Notes: generated from the letters alone by a model not told the origin. Positions 8,455 through 17,321 are shown, counted from the first letter of the stretch. The stretch is 64,000 nt of DNA from Paraburkholderia phytofirmans PsJN (GCF_000020125.1 NC_010681.1:1364001-1428000), one strand, 5' to 3'. Made by a program: numbers and translations.

Positions 8455-9579
8455 ATGGCTTCTGCCGATTCCCGCACCGTGATTCCACGCCGCTCGGCCT
8501 TCAGCCGGATGGTCCGCGCGGTGACGTCGCCTTACTACCGCTATCGCCACGCCAAGGTGCTGCACAGTCTGCGTGTCGGGCTGGCCATGCTGGTGTCGAT
8601 TCTGGCCACCACCGGCATCGACATTCCGCACGGCATCTGGTCGTCGGTCACTTTGCTGGTGGTGATCGGCGGCTTGCAGCATCACGGCAATATCCGCAAG
8701 AAGGCGGCGGAGCGGGCGGCGGGTACGCTGCTCGGGGCATCGATCGGGCTCACGCTGATCGTACTGCAGAATCTGACCGACTCGCCGCCGCTCACTTACG
8801 TGCTGATGTCGATCGTCGCGGGCATCTGCGCATGGTTCGCGATCGGCTCGTCGGGCTATATCGGGCTCCTGACGGCGATCACCATGTGCATTGTCGCGGG
8901 TCACGGCGACAACCAGATCGACGTCGGCCTGTGGCGCACGGCGAATGTGCTGATCGGCATCGTGATCGCGCTGGCGTTTTCGTTCGCGTTGCCGCTGCAC
9001 GCCACTTATTCATGGCGCTACGGGCTCGCAATGAATCTGCGCGAATGTGCGCGCATCTACACGCGGCTGCTGGAGGGCGAAATGATCAGCGAGGAAGAGC
9101 AGGTCAGGCGCTTTCTGGCGATCAACAAGCGGCTTGTGCAATTGCGTTCGCTGATGCCTTCGGTCGCGAAGGAAATCGAGGTGCCGCAATCGAAGCTTGA
9201 GGAGATTCAGCGGCTGCACCGCTCGGTGCTCAGTTCGCTGGAGTTGCTCGCCACCGGTCCGCTGATGCAGGCCGACGCCACGGCGCGCGCCGCGTACGCC
9301 GAGCAATGCGGCGTCGAAGTGCGCGCTGTGCGCGCGACTCTGCTGGCGATGGCACGCGGCCTGCGCTTTGGCCGGGCGACGCACTTCGGCATTCCGTCCG
9401 CGTCGGCGCTGGCGCAGAGGCACGGCGACGCGGCGCTGAAGCTGCCGCCCGAATTTCAGGGACCTTACTGGCTCGGACAACGGCTTGCCGAACAGGTGGA
9501 CCGCCTGCGCGAGCGGTTATTGGAAACCGAGCCGAACTGGAACATCGAACGGCGTGCGCGGCCTTTGTTGAAGGCTTGA
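8455..9579 (+). CDS. FUSC-family inner-membrane protein (putative aromatic-acid exporter type)
   Basis: The 374-residue product has a hydrophobic N-terminal half of about six helices (residues ~40-185) with the FUSC mark HGIWSSVTLLVVIGGLQHHG followed by AAERAAGTLLGASIGL. The C-terminal half is a soluble, helical, charged domain. This is the half-size FUSC/YccS/YhfK-like architecture; family members include AaeB-type aromatic-acid efflux proteins. No membrane-fusion partner gene lies beside it, so an AaeA-like partner would have to be elsewhere. It follows the mctP terminator and probably has its own promoter. Confidence 0.8.
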   Translation: MASADSRTVIPRRSAFSRMVRAVTSPYYRYRHAKVLHSLRVGLAMLVSILATTGIDIPHGIWSSVTLLVVIGGLQHHGNIRKKAAERAAGTLLGASIGLTLIVLQNLTDSPPLTYVLMSIVAGICAWFAIGSSGYIGLLTAITMCIVAGHGDNQIDVGLWRTANVLIGIVIALAFSFALPLHATYSWRYGLAMNLRECARIYTRLLEGEMISEEEQVRRFLAINKRLVQLRSLMPSVAKEIEVPQSKLEEIQRLHRSVLSSLELLATGPLMQADATARAAYAEQCGVEVRAVRATLLAMARGLRFGRATHFGIPSASALAQRHGDAALKLPPEFQGPYWLGQRLAEQVDRLRERLLETEPNWNIERRARPLLKA

Positions 9580-9744
9580 TGCGTTGGCGCCCGCTCCTGG
9601 GCGGCGCGGCGGGCTGACCGAATCGAGAGCAGTGACGAGCGCAATCGCGGCTGCCGTCGCGAGCGCCGCTGCGAACGCGGCAACTGCGGCAACCGCAACC
9701 ACTGCTGGTGCGCACGCTCACTGTGGTCTGCTGTGCCGTCCCGT

Positions 9745-10158
9745 TCAACTGTCGGGCACTGTGACCATCCACATGAGACCGAAGCGATCGACCACCATGC
9801 CGAAGCCTTTGCTCCAGAATGTTGGCTGAAACGGGAGCGTTACCTGACCGCCGTCGGCGAGCGCATTGAAGAACTGTTTGGCGGACGCATCGTCGTCGGC
9901 GGTGAGTGAGAGGCTGAAGCCGTTCATGGTGGCAGCGGGATCGCAATGACCGTCGGAGGCCATCCAGTCGGTTGAGCCCATGCGCACATTGGCGTGCATG
10001 ATTTTTTCTTCGAGACCGGGTCGCGGCTGATTTTGCGGATCGGGCGGCGCCTCCTTGTAGCGCATCTTGAAGGTGACTTGAGCGCCGAGCTTAGCGCAGT
10101 AATAGTCGAGCGCTTCCTCGCACCGTCCGTTGAAAAATACGTAAGGTTGAACAACCAT
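9745..10158 (-). CDS. VOC-superfamily protein, PhnB-like
   Basis: A 137-residue protein beginning MVVQPYVFFNGRCEEALDYY, the typical opening of PhnB-like members of the vicinal-oxygen-chelate (glyoxalase/bleomycin-resistance) superfamily, with the matching end GMVVDRFGLMWMV. The fold is a paired beta-alpha-beta-beta-beta module. The ATG at 10158 is preferred over upstream in-frame starts because GGAGA lies 6-10 bases before it and the family motif begins there. Neighbours give no pathway clue. Substrate is unknown; many relatives have no assigned reaction. Confidence 0.85.
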   Translation of the reverse strand: MVVQPYVFFNGRCEEALDYYCAKLGAQVTFKMRYKEAPPDPQNQPRPGLEEKIMHANVRMGSTDWMASDGHCDPAATMNGFSLSLTADDDASAKQFFNALADGGQVTLPFQPTFWSKGFGMVVDRFGLMWMVTVPDS

Positions 10159-10350
10159 GACCGTCTCCGGAAGATGTGAGCAGCGCGACATCCCGCAAGA
10201 GCCCACGGATTGAAGAAGTACCGCGCCGGCGCGCGCAGCGCCGCCGGAAGAATGAGTGCCTTGTCACGAAAGCGGAATGTGCGAGAACACAGATTCCAGA
10301 TGCACCACTACCGCGACTGTGCGAGGGCTCCGCTTATGAGCTGGCGGTGT

Positions 10351-10431
10351 GAAGCGGCTTTCTTTGCCTACTTTCTTTGCCGCGGCAAAGAAAGTAGGTG
10401 CCGCCCCGCACAGGGGCGACGCCAATAGACC
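10351..10431. repeat. Dispersed palindromic repeat, Burkholderia type
   Basis: A perfect 32-bp palindrome fills 10367-10398; its left half is CCTACTTTCTTTGCCG. A second hairpin follows at once, CGCCCC-GCACA-GGGGCG (10402-10418). I recall this combination as a frequently repeated intergenic element in Paraburkholderia genomes, but only this copy occurs in the window. It lies in the 476-base gap between the VOC gene and tal, where nothing else is recognised apart from an 8-bp stem at 10565-10598. Confidence 0.7.
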
Positions 10432-10634
10432 ACCGAGAAAGGCCCTTGCAAAAAAGATTCTAGTCGTCGATCAGGCGTCAATTGTGACTAAATGTCGTAG
10501 ACGCGACGGCGCGCGACGCGGTTCAAATGCAGCAGCAGACACGTGCCGCAGGTGAGTAAACGGCACACGGCCCTGAACCGTGAAGTCCAAGGCCGTGTAC
10601 GTGGCGCGCCGCCAAGAAGCAGCGCAAGCGACTC

Positions 10635-11588
10635 TTACCGCAATGCTTCGATCAACTTCTCCAACTTAACCGCATCAGCAGCAAACGCACGAATCCCTTC
10701 AGCGAGCTTCTCAGTCGCCATAGCCTCGTCATTAACTAGAAACCGGAACGACGCTTCATCAACCGGCACGCGTTCAATATCCGCATCTTTAGCGCTATCC
10801 GGCGACAGCTTCCGCTCCACCTTCTCCGTGCTCTCCTGCAGCTTCTGCAGCAGATCCGGACTGATAGTCAGCAGATCGCACCCAGCCAGTTCGAGAATCT
10901 GCCCCGGCGTGCGAAAACTCGCGCCCATCACCTCGGTCTTGTAGCCGAACTTCTTGTAGTACGCATAAATGCGGCGCACCGATTTAACGCCCGGATCATT
11001 GGCGCCGCCATCTTTCGCTTCATCCCACGCGCTGCCGGCGTTCTTCTTGTACCAGTCGTAAATCCGCCCGACGAACGGCGAGATCAACTGCGCGCCGGCC
11101 TCGGCACAGGCCGCCGCCTGAGCGAGCGAAAACAGCAGCGTCATGTTGCAGTGAATGCCTTCCTTCTGCAGCACTTCCGCCGCGCGGACACCTTCCCACG
11201 TGGAGGCCAGCTTGATCAGCACGCGTTCGCGGCCGATGCCGTGCTCCTTGTACAGCGCGATCAGTTCGCGGCCCTTGGCGATAGAAGCTTCAGTGTCGAA
11301 CGAGAGGCGCGCGTCCACTTCCGTCGACACGCGGCCCGGAATGATCTTGAGAATTTCGGTGCCGAAGGCGATCAGCAACTGGTCGATGATCGCGCCGACC
11401 GGCTTCGACGCGTGCGCCTTGACGGTCTTTTCGAGCAGCGGCTTGTAGTCGTCTTTTTGCACCGCTTTCAGAATCAGCGACGGATTGGTGGTCGCGTCCT
11501 GCGGCTTGTACTGGGCAAGCTGCTGGAAGTCGCCGGTATCGGCCACGACGGTGGTGTATTGCTTGAGTTGATCGAGTGCGGTTGTCAT
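10635..11588 (-). CDS. tal: Transaldolase
   Basis: Transaldolase moves a dihydroxyacetone unit between sugar phosphates in the non-oxidative pentose phosphate pathway, in the cytoplasm. The 317-residue length is typical of the TalB class. [12 protein letters not shown] near residue 31, [11 protein letters not shown] with the Schiff-base Lys126, the [11 protein letters not shown] strand, [10 protein letters not shown] and GASFRT are all present. The ATG at 11588 has GAAGG about 8 bases upstream. The gene stands alone between long intergenic stretches. Confidence 0.97.
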   Translation of the reverse strand: MTTALDQLKQYTTVVADTGDFQQLAQYKPQDATTNPSLILKAVQKDDYKPLLEKTVKAHASKPVGAIIDQLLIAFGTEILKIIPGRVSTEVDARLSFDTEASIAKGRELIALYKEHGIGRERVLIKLASTWEGVRAAEVLQKEGIHCNMTLLFSLAQAAACAEAGAQLISPFVGRIYDWYKKNAGSAWDEAKDGGANDPGVKSVRRIYAYYKKFGYKTEVMGASFRTPGQILELAGCDLLTISPDLLQKLQESTEKVERKLSPDSAKDADIERVPVDEASFRFLVNDEAMATEKLAEGIRAFAADAVKLEKLIEALR

Positions 11589-12021
11589 GTTCGGGCCTTC
11601 AGGGCGCGTGCGCGCCGTGGTTCGGGAGAAATGAGGTTGCCGCCGGCCTGAAACGCAAACCAGATCCGGCGGCCGCGGGTCACGCTGCAGCGCTGCCCGT
11701 CATCCTGCCAGGGAATTTTGACGGAAAGCGCTGCCGGATGCTTCTATTCTATGGCGGATCGGCTGATGCAGTGTTGACACTTGCCCGAGGCGATCCGTTC
11801 ACTCCAATTTCAGACGGCGTTTTCCGCCGATTGATCCGGCGCTGACTGATTCTGCCGGGCGATCTGCCGACTGGTTTCGGCAGCAATCGGCGGCGGGACT
11901 GCGCGTCGTTGCTTCGCGTTGCAGGCCCTTCAGGCACGCGGCGCGTTTCTATACCATTTGCGTCGGCGCGGCTATCACCCGCCACTGGAGCACCGGACCG
12001 CTTTGCTGGGCTGCAGACGCA
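11589..12021. other. Intergenic stretch between tal and benE
   Basis: No credible gene in 433 bases. It must hold the tal promoter (minus strand) and the end of the benE transcript, but no clear promoter, terminator or repeat stands out. A TTGACA on the plus strand at about 11774 has no gene to serve. Confidence 0.4.
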
Positions 12022-13242
12022 TCAAGCGCGCCGCGCATTCAACACTACTTGCGTCAGCACACCCGCCACCAGCCCCCAGAAAGCCGAGCCGATGGACAGC
12101 AAAGTCAGCCCCGACGCCGTCACCATGAACGTGACCAGCGCCGCCTCGCGCTGCTTCATGTCCTGCATGGCATTGGCGAGCCCGCTCATGATCGAGCCGA
12201 ACAACGCCAGCGCCGCGACCGACACGACCAGCGCCTTCGGCAAGGCCGCGAACAGCGCGGCGATGGTCGCGCCGAAAACCCCGGCGATCAGGTAGAAGAT
12301 GCCGCACCACACCGCGGCCATATAGCGCTTGTTGCGGTTTTCGTGTGCTTCGGGGCCGGTGCAGATCGCCGCGGTAATTGCTGCAAGATTGATGCCGTGC
12401 GAGCCGAACGGGGCGAGCAGCAGCGAGGCGATGCCGGTGGTCGAAATCAGCGGCGCCGAGGGCGTGGTGTAGCCGTCCGCGCGCAGCACGGCGATGCCCG
12501 GCACGTTCTGCGAGGCCATTGCCACGACGAAAAGCGGAATCCCGATGCTGACGCTAGCCGCCACCGAAAACACCGGCATCGTGAACACCGGATGCGCCAG
12601 CGCGACGTGAAAGCGGCTGAAGTCGAGCAGCCCGAGCCCGCCGGCAGCCGCCGTGCCGACGATCAGCGTCGTGACGATCGCGTAGCGCGGCGCGAGCCGT
12701 TTGACGATCAGATAGGTGAAGAACATGGTCAGCACGAGCGCGGTCTGGAATTGCGCGGCGCGGAATATCTCGATGCCGATCTCGAACAGGATGCCCGCCA
12801 GCAAGGCCGAGGCGATGCCCGCCGGAATCTTCTTCATCAGCGTGTCGAACCAGCCGGTCAGGCCAACCAACGTGAGCAGCAGCGCGCAGACGATAAACGC
12901 GCCGATCGCCTCCGCATACGCCACATGCGGCAGGGAGGACACCAGCAGCGCAGCGCCGGGCGTCGACCAGGCGATCACGATCGGCGCGCGAAAGCGCAGC
13001 GACAGGCCGATCGTGCAGACGGCCATGCCGATCGACAAGGCCCAGATCCACGACGAAATCTGCGCGTCGGATAGATGCGCCGCCTGGCCCGCCTGGAACA
13101 TCAGCACGAGCGAACTGGTGTAGCCCGTCATCATCGCGACGAAACCGGCGACGATGGCGGACAGCGAAGTGTCGGCGAAAGGATTGAGGCGCCCGGGCGG
13201 CGTGACGGCAGGGGACAAATCGGGCGTGGAAGACGGACTCAT
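12022..13242 (-). CDS. benE: BenE-family benzoate/proton symporter
   Basis: A 406-residue inner-membrane protein with about 12 hydrophobic helices. The N-terminal GFVAMMTGYTSSLVLMFQAG, the IVIAWSTPGAALL helix, the VAMASQNVPGIAVLRA segment and TGIASLLLAPFGSHGINLAAITAAIC are the conserved blocks of the BenE family, which imports benzoate with protons. No benzoate-degradation genes are nearby; instead the gene trails moxR and a VWA gene on the same strand, so its true substrate may differ. Three 11-base repeats lie just upstream. Confidence 0.88.
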   Translation of the reverse strand: MSPSSTPDLSPAVTPPGRLNPFADTSLSAIVAGFVAMMTGYTSSLVLMFQAGQAAHLSDAQISSWIWALSIGMAVCTIGLSLRFRAPIVIAWSTPGAALLVSSLPHVAYAEAIGAFIVCALLLTLVGLTGWFDTLMKKIPAGIASALLAGILFEIGIEIFRAAQFQTALVLTMFFTYLIVKRLAPRYAIVTTLIVGTAAAGGLGLLDFSRFHVALAHPVFTMPVFSVAASVSIGIPLFVVAMASQNVPGIAVLRADGYTTPSAPLISTTGIASLLLAPFGSHGINLAAITAAICTGPEAHENRNKRYMAAVWCGIFYLIAGVFGATIAALFAALPKALVVSVAALALFGSIMSGLANAMQDMKQREAALVTFMVTASGLTLLSIGSAFWGLVAGVLTQVVLNARRA

Positions 13243-13268
13243 GCAGATGCTTTCTTATCGTTAAAGGT

Positions 13269-13301
13269 AAAACGAGGGCAAAACGAGGGTAAAACGAAAG
13301 T
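13269..13301. repeat. Three tandem 11-bp repeats upstream of benE
   Basis: The units AAAACGAGGGC, AAAACGAGGGT and AAAACGAAAGT follow each other without gaps, 27-59 bases before the benE start in the 73-base gap after the VWA gene. They could be operator sites or a structured leader; nothing proves either. Confidence 0.6.
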
Positions 13302-13315
13302 CAAACCTGGACGGG

Positions 13316-14491
13316 CTATTTGCTCAGCATGCGCATGGCGGCCTCGAGGCCGGCGAGCGTGAGCGGGTACATGCGATGGCCAAGCACTTCGCGGATCGCG
13401 CTGACCGACTGCCGGTACGCCCACAAGCCTTCCGGTTCGGGATTGAGCCACGCGTGATGCGGGAAATGATCGGCGAGCCGGCGCAGCCATACCGCGCCGG
13501 CTTCGGCATTGTTGTACTCCACCGAGCCGCCGGGCTGCAGCACTTCGTACGGGCTCATGGTCGCGTCGCCGACAAAGATCAGCTTGTAGTCGGACGTGAA
13601 TTTGTGCAACACCTCCCACGTCGGCATGCGCTCGGCGTGACGGCGGCGGTTGTTCTTCCACAGGAAGTCGTACACGCAGTTGTGGAAGTAGTAGAACTCC
13701 AGGTGCTTGAACTCGGCTTTGGCGGCGGAGAACAACTCTTCGGTGCGCTTGATGTGATCGTCCATCGAGCCGCCCACGTCGAGCAGCATCAGCACTTTCA
13801 CCTTGTTGTGCCGCTCGGGCACCATCTTCAGATCGAGCCAGCCGGCGTTCGCGGCGGTGCTGCGGATCGTGTCGGGCAGGTCGAGCTCTTCGGCGGCGCC
13901 TTCGCGCGCGAAGCGGCGCAGGCGGCGCAGCGCGATCTTGATGTTGCGCGTGCCGATTTCCACCTGGTCGTCGTAGTCGCGATAGGCGCGCGCTTCCCAG
14001 ACCTTGACGGCGGTGCGATTACCCGCCGCGTCGCCACCGATGTGCACGCCCTCCGGGTTGTAGCCGCCATTGCCGAACGGCGACGTGCCGCCGGTGCCGA
14101 TCCACTTGCTGCCGCCTTCGTGGCGCTCTTTCTGTTCGTCGAACAGTTCCTTCAGGCGCTCCATGAGCTTGTCGAGGCCGCCCATCGCCTCGATCTGCGC
14201 TTTTTCTTCGGGCGACAGATCGCGCTGCAGCTTCTTCTTCAGCCAGTCGAGCGGGATGTCGAAGGCAAGCTCCGAAGCTTGCGCGACACCTTTGAAGTAC
14301 GCGCCGAACGCCTGGTCGAACTTGTCGAAATACTGCTCGTCCTTGACCAGCGTAATGCGCGCGAGATAGTAGAACTCGTCGAGCGACGGCGCGATCACGT
14401 TGGCCTTGAGCGCTTCGAGCAGCGTCAGGTATTCCTTCACCGACACCGGCAGTTTGGCGGCGCGCAGCGAGTAGAAAAAGTCGATCAGCAT
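13316..14491 (-). CDS. VWA-domain protein, CoxE-like
   Basis: The 391-residue soluble protein has an N-terminal helical region (MLIDFFYSLRAAKLPVSVKEYLTLL is its first segment; cited as the family's opening), a basic middle, and a C-terminal von Willebrand factor A domain whose MIDAS motif DVGGSM sits near residue 245, with a matching GDATMSPYE Asp near residue 310. Such proteins pair with MoxR AAA+ ATPases; together they are thought to act as metal-insertion or protein-remodelling chaperones. The moxR gene is directly upstream (142-base gap). A GGAGAGGA ribosome site precedes ATG 14491. Client protein unknown. Confidence 0.88.
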   Translation of the reverse strand: MLIDFFYSLRAAKLPVSVKEYLTLLEALKANVIAPSLDEFYYLARITLVKDEQYFDKFDQAFGAYFKGVAQASELAFDIPLDWLKKKLQRDLSPEEKAQIEAMGGLDKLMERLKELFDEQKERHEGGSKWIGTGGTSPFGNGGYNPEGVHIGGDAAGNRTAVKVWEARAYRDYDDQVEIGTRNIKIALRRLRRFAREGAAEELDLPDTIRSTAANAGWLDLKMVPERHNKVKVLMLLDVGGSMDDHIKRTEELFSAAKAEFKHLEFYYFHNCVYDFLWKNNRRRHAERMPTWEVLHKFTSDYKLIFVGDATMSPYEVLQPGGSVEYNNAEAGAVWLRRLADHFPHHAWLNPEPEGLWAYRQSVSAIREVLGHRMYPLTLAGLEAAMRMLSK

Positions 14492-14580
14492 GCTGGGTCC
14501 TCTCCGGCGGCGGTTGGTCGGGGCGGCGCGCTTTTCCGTGGCGGCCTCGCGACCCTCCGGCTCCTGGTCACGATCTATAC

Positions 14581-14606
14581 GCGCTCATTGAACGTTCAGT
14601 GAGCGC
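14581..14606. repeat. 26-bp near-perfect palindrome between moxR and the VWA gene
   Basis: GCGCTCATTGAAC (14581-14593) is mirrored by GTTCAGTGAGCGC (14594-14606) with one mismatch per arm; the core TGAACGTTCA is perfect. Two or three related CAATCAACGCT-type direct repeats follow to 14630. It may be a TetR-like operator or an intercistronic mRNA hairpin. Confidence 0.6.
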
Positions 14607-14632
14607 CCAATCAACGCTCAATCAGCGCTCGA

Positions 14633-15475
14633 TCAACGGTTATTGCGGTTCATGAAGATCAGCCGCTCGAACAGGCTCACGTCCTGCTCGTTTTTCAGCA
14701 GCGCGCCATGCAGCGGCGGAATGATCTGCTTCTGGTCGGACGAGCGCAGCGCTTCGGGCGGAATGTCTTCGGCGAGCAGGAGCTTGAGCCAATCGAGCAG
14801 TTCCGAGGTGGACGGCTTCTTCTTCAATCCGGCGACGTTGCGCAGTTCGAAAAAGCTCTGCATGGCGGCCGCGAGCAGTTCCTTCTTGATGCCGGGGTAG
14901 TGCACCTCGACGATCTGCTGCATGGTGACCGGATCGGGAAACTTGATGTAGTGGAAGAAGCAGCGGCGCAGGAACGCGTCCGGCAGCTCCTTCTCGTTGT
15001 TCGACGTGATGATCACGAGCGGGCGCTGCTTCGCGCGAATCAGCTCGTGCGTCTCGTACACGTAGAACTCCATGCGGTCGAGTTCACGCAGCAAATCGTT
15101 CGGAAATTCGATGTCGGCCTTGTCGATCTCGTCGATCAGCAGCACGGTTTGCTCGTCCGACTCGAACGCCTGCCACAGCACGCCCTTGACAATGTAATTG
15201 CGGATGTCCTTGACGCGCTCGTCGCCGAGTTGCGAATCGCGCAGCCGCGACACCGCGTCGTACTCGTACAGACCCTGCTGCGCCTTGGTGGTGGACTTGA
15301 TGTGCCACTGCAGGAGTGGCATGCCGAGCGCGGCGGCGACTTCTTCGGCGAGCATGGTTTTGCCCGTGCCGGGTTCGCCCTTGATCAGCAACGGGCGCTT
15401 GAGCGTCATCGCGGCGTTGACCGCGAGCTTGAGGTCGTCGGTGGCGACGTACTGCGATGAGCCTTCGAAACGCAT
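14633..15475 (-). CDS. MoxR-family AAA+ ATPase
   Basis: A 280-residue ATPase with Walker A GEPGTGKT at residues 33-40, Walker B LLIDEIDK at 112-119, the sensor-1 strand VIITSNNEKELPDAFLRRC and a C-terminal helical lid. These define the MoxR class. It is the first gene of a minus-strand run moxR, VWA, benE. MoxR ATPases usually act with the VWA partner on a client protein or cofactor site; no such client is encoded here. The start at 15475 places the ATPase core right at the N-terminus, as is usual. Confidence 0.92.
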   Translation of the reverse strand: MRFEGSSQYVATDDLKLAVNAAMTLKRPLLIKGEPGTGKTMLAEEVAAALGMPLLQWHIKSTTKAQQGLYEYDAVSRLRDSQLGDERVKDIRNYIVKGVLWQAFESDEQTVLLIDEIDKADIEFPNDLLRELDRMEFYVYETHELIRAKQRPLVIITSNNEKELPDAFLRRCFFHYIKFPDPVTMQQIVEVHYPGIKKELLAAAMQSFFELRNVAGLKKKPSTSELLDWLKLLLAEDIPPEALRSSDQKQIIPPLHGALLKNEQDVSLFERLIFMNRNNR

Positions 15476-15956
15476 GGCGAGATGCTCTTTTTTCGGGAAA
15501 AAACCCAGTATAAGTCAGAAGACCTGTTGGCCTGAAACCGCCTCGCGTAAGGTGTCACCCGCGGTGCCGTGGCGTGCAGCGAGTGCGCATGCGGCGTCGG
15601 CGAACGGGCCGAAGGCTCGCCCGGCGGGCCCGGTGGGCGGGCGCGCCGGGCGCGGGCGGGCTGAATGCGGCGTCGGTTGCCGTGCTGGCCGCGGAGCGAG
15701 CCGGTGCAACCTGCGCGAGCGGCCCGGATGCGACGGCGGCGGCCATGCCCTGCGAGTCGGGCGCGGCCGAGCAAAGCGGCGCTAGCCGTGGCTTTGCGGC
15801 AGCCGGATGCGCCGCGGCCCCGCGCGGTGGACGTTCGGCGCGGCGTCGCGGTACAATTAGCCCGATTTTTTTGGCCTGCGTGGCTACCCTATAAGAATAA
15901 CGGCGCGGGCCGTTGCCTTTTGGTCGCCCGTTTCCCCTCAAGCCAGGTTACATGCT
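15476..15956. other. 481-base divergent intergenic region between moxR and the cytochrome genes
   Basis: Very GC-rich and open in several frames, but no frame has recognisable protein features. A TACAAT at 15852-15857 could be the -10 element for the cytochrome pair (leader ~95 bases), without a good -35. The moxR promoter must also lie here. Confidence 0.4.
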
Positions 15957-16325
15957 ATGAATAAATTCGTTGGCAAAAACGTCGTGATCGCAGCGCTGTC
16001 GGTGCTCGCGGGCTATACGGCCAGTGTGCAGGCTGCGGATGTCGTCGGCAACGCGAAGGCGGGCCAAGGCAAGGTCGCGATGTGTATTGGCTGCCACGGC
16101 ATTCCTGAATACCGCACGGCTTACCCTGAGGTCTACCGCGTGCCGATGCTCGGCGGGCAGAACCAGGCGTACCTCGAGAACGCCCTGCATGGCTACAAGA
16201 AGGGCGACCGCCATTTCGAAACCATGCGCGCCATCACCGCGTCGCTGTCGGATCAGGATATCGCCGACATCGCGGCCTACTACGCAGCGCAAAATTCCTC
16301 TTCGAAGAGCAATCCCGACAAGTGA
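15957..16325 (+). CDS. Periplasmic monohaem cytochrome c, class I
   Basis: The 122-residue product has a Sec signal peptide ending near SVQAAD (residue 27), then the haem motif CIGCH (Cys43, Cys46, His47) and a probable axial Met in VPMLGG or the later TMRAI. The domain of ~95 residues resembles one half of a dihaem cytochrome c4. A second cytochrome gene follows after 58 bases with its own AGGAGA site, so both are likely expressed together and may pass electrons to an oxidase. Haem attachment is clear; redox partner is unknown. Confidence 0.9.
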   Translation: MNKFVGKNVVIAALSVLAGYTASVQAADVVGNAKAGQGKVAMCIGCHGIPEYRTAYPEVYRVPMLGGQNQAYLENALHGYKKGDRHFETMRAITASLSDQDIADIAAYYAAQNSSSKSNPDK

Positions 16326-16384
16326 CCGGCTGCGGCTCGTCCATCCAGTCACTCGGCAAATAAATTCGCGGGATAGGAGAATTC

Positions 16385-16768
16385 ATGAATAAGCCCCAAC
16401 AGCCACTCCACACGGTGTTCAAGGCTGCATGCGCGTCGGCGGCAGTGATCGGTCTGGTTGCAGCGAACCTCGCGCACGCGGCCGACGCCGGCAACGGCAA
16501 GGTGCTGTCCGAAAGCCACAACTGCGCGGCATGCCACGGCGTGAACCTGAACAAGCCGGTGAGCCCGGAGTATCCGAAGCTCGCGGGTCAGCATTCGGAT
16601 TACGTCTACTTTGCGCTGCGTCAGTATCAGATGGGCAACGGCAACCCGCATTTCGGCCGCAATAACGCGATCATGCAGGCGCAGGTGCAAAGCCTGTCGC
16701 AGAGCGATATGAAAGACATCGCCGCTTATATCGAATCGCTGAACGGCGATCTGGTGCAGAAGAAGTAA
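16385..16768 (+). CDS. Periplasmic monohaem cytochrome c
   Basis: A 127-residue protein with a signal peptide ending at LAHAAD (around residue 32), the haem motif CAACH (Cys47, Cys50, His51), PKLAGQHSDYVYFALRQY and GNPHFGRNNAIM, which carries the likely axial Met. The KLAGQ-xx-YvxxaLrqyk pattern is typical of cytochrome c4 and c553-like domains. AGGAGA lies 6-11 bases before the ATG. It is the second gene of the cytochrome pair and is closed by a strong terminator. Confidence 0.9.
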   Translation: MNKPQQPLHTVFKAACASAAVIGLVAANLAHAADAGNGKVLSESHNCAACHGVNLNKPVSPEYPKLAGQHSDYVYFALRQYQMGNGNPHFGRNNAIMQAQVQSLSQSDMKDIAAYIESLNGDLVQKK

Positions 16769-16807
16769 GCGCGTCGCACATCCTTCGCGCCGCTTTCTGA
16801 TTGAACG

Positions 16808-16837
16808 ACACCCCGCTTCGGCGGGGTGTTGTGCTTT
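16808..16837 (+). terminator. Rho-independent terminator after the cytochrome pair
   Basis: A perfect 9-bp stem, ACACCCCGC (16808-16816) with GCGGGGTGT (16821-16829), closes a stable TTCG tetraloop and is followed by TGTGCTTTT. Confidence 0.8.
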
Positions 16838-16886
16838 TGGAGCCGCGGTCTTTGCCCGGCTCGCGTGTGTGCGCGCGACGCCGGTC

Positions 16887-17321
16887 TTAGTCGCGCGTGG
16901 CGCGCCGCTCGATGCGTTGCAGATACGCATCCGTGTCCGGCGGCGTGCCTGTGCGCTGCGCTTCCCAGATGGTTTCGCCGAGGCAGTCCATGATCGCGTG
17001 CTGCGCCTCGTGGGTCGAGCCGAGGCGAGCGGCAAGCCGTTCATGCGCCGCGCGAATGCCGGGCGGCTGGTCGATCGACAACTGTTCGGTGATCGCCAGA
17101 TGCATCGATAGATGCAGAAACGGATTGGTTTGGCCGCGTTCGGGCGAATAGTCCTGAGCTTGGGCGGCGTCGCCGTCGGTCAGGTCGGCGTGGTACTCGG
17201 GATGTTCGACGATCCAGTCGGCGGCGATGGCCTCCAGCGGCGTCAGAATCTCGCCTTTGCGCTGCTTGCGCCAGGTGTCGGTGAAGAAAAGACGGACTTC
17301 GTCGCGGCTGGGATTGAACAT
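16887..17321 (-). CDS. DUF1841-family protein
   Basis: The 144-residue product begins MFNPSRDEVRLFFTDTW, the standard opening of DUF1841 proteins, and continues with LTPLEAIAADWIVEHPEYH, NPFLHLSMHLAI and HAIMDCLGETIWEAQR. These histidine-rich conserved blocks define the family; its function is unknown. The start at 17321 is chosen because the conserved motif begins there, although a longer frame extends upstream and no strong ribosome site is seen. It lies just downstream of nth on the same strand, 160 bases away. Confidence 0.87.
   Translation of the reverse strand: MFNPSRDEVRLFFTDTWRKQRKGEILTPLEAIAADWIVEHPEYHADLTDGDAAQAQDYSPERGQTNPFLHLSMHLAITEQLSIDQPPGIRAAHERLAARLGSTHEAQHAIMDCLGETIWEAQRTGTPPDTDAYLQRIERRATRD

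Noticed and set aside
9584..9829. Ala/Thr-rich short frame after the FUSC gene
   Set aside because: Overlaps the end of the VOC gene in the opposite direction and shows only low-complexity sequence.
10565..10598. Possible terminator after tal
   Set aside because: An 8-bp stem exists, but the loop is 18 bases and there is no T run on the minus strand.
12049..13074. Plus-strand open frame of 341 codons
   Set aside because: Antisense to benE, extremely Arg/Gln-rich, no recognisable motif.
15574..15894. Open frames in the gap before the cytochrome genes
   Set aside because: Several overlapping frames of extreme GC content with no protein-like pattern.
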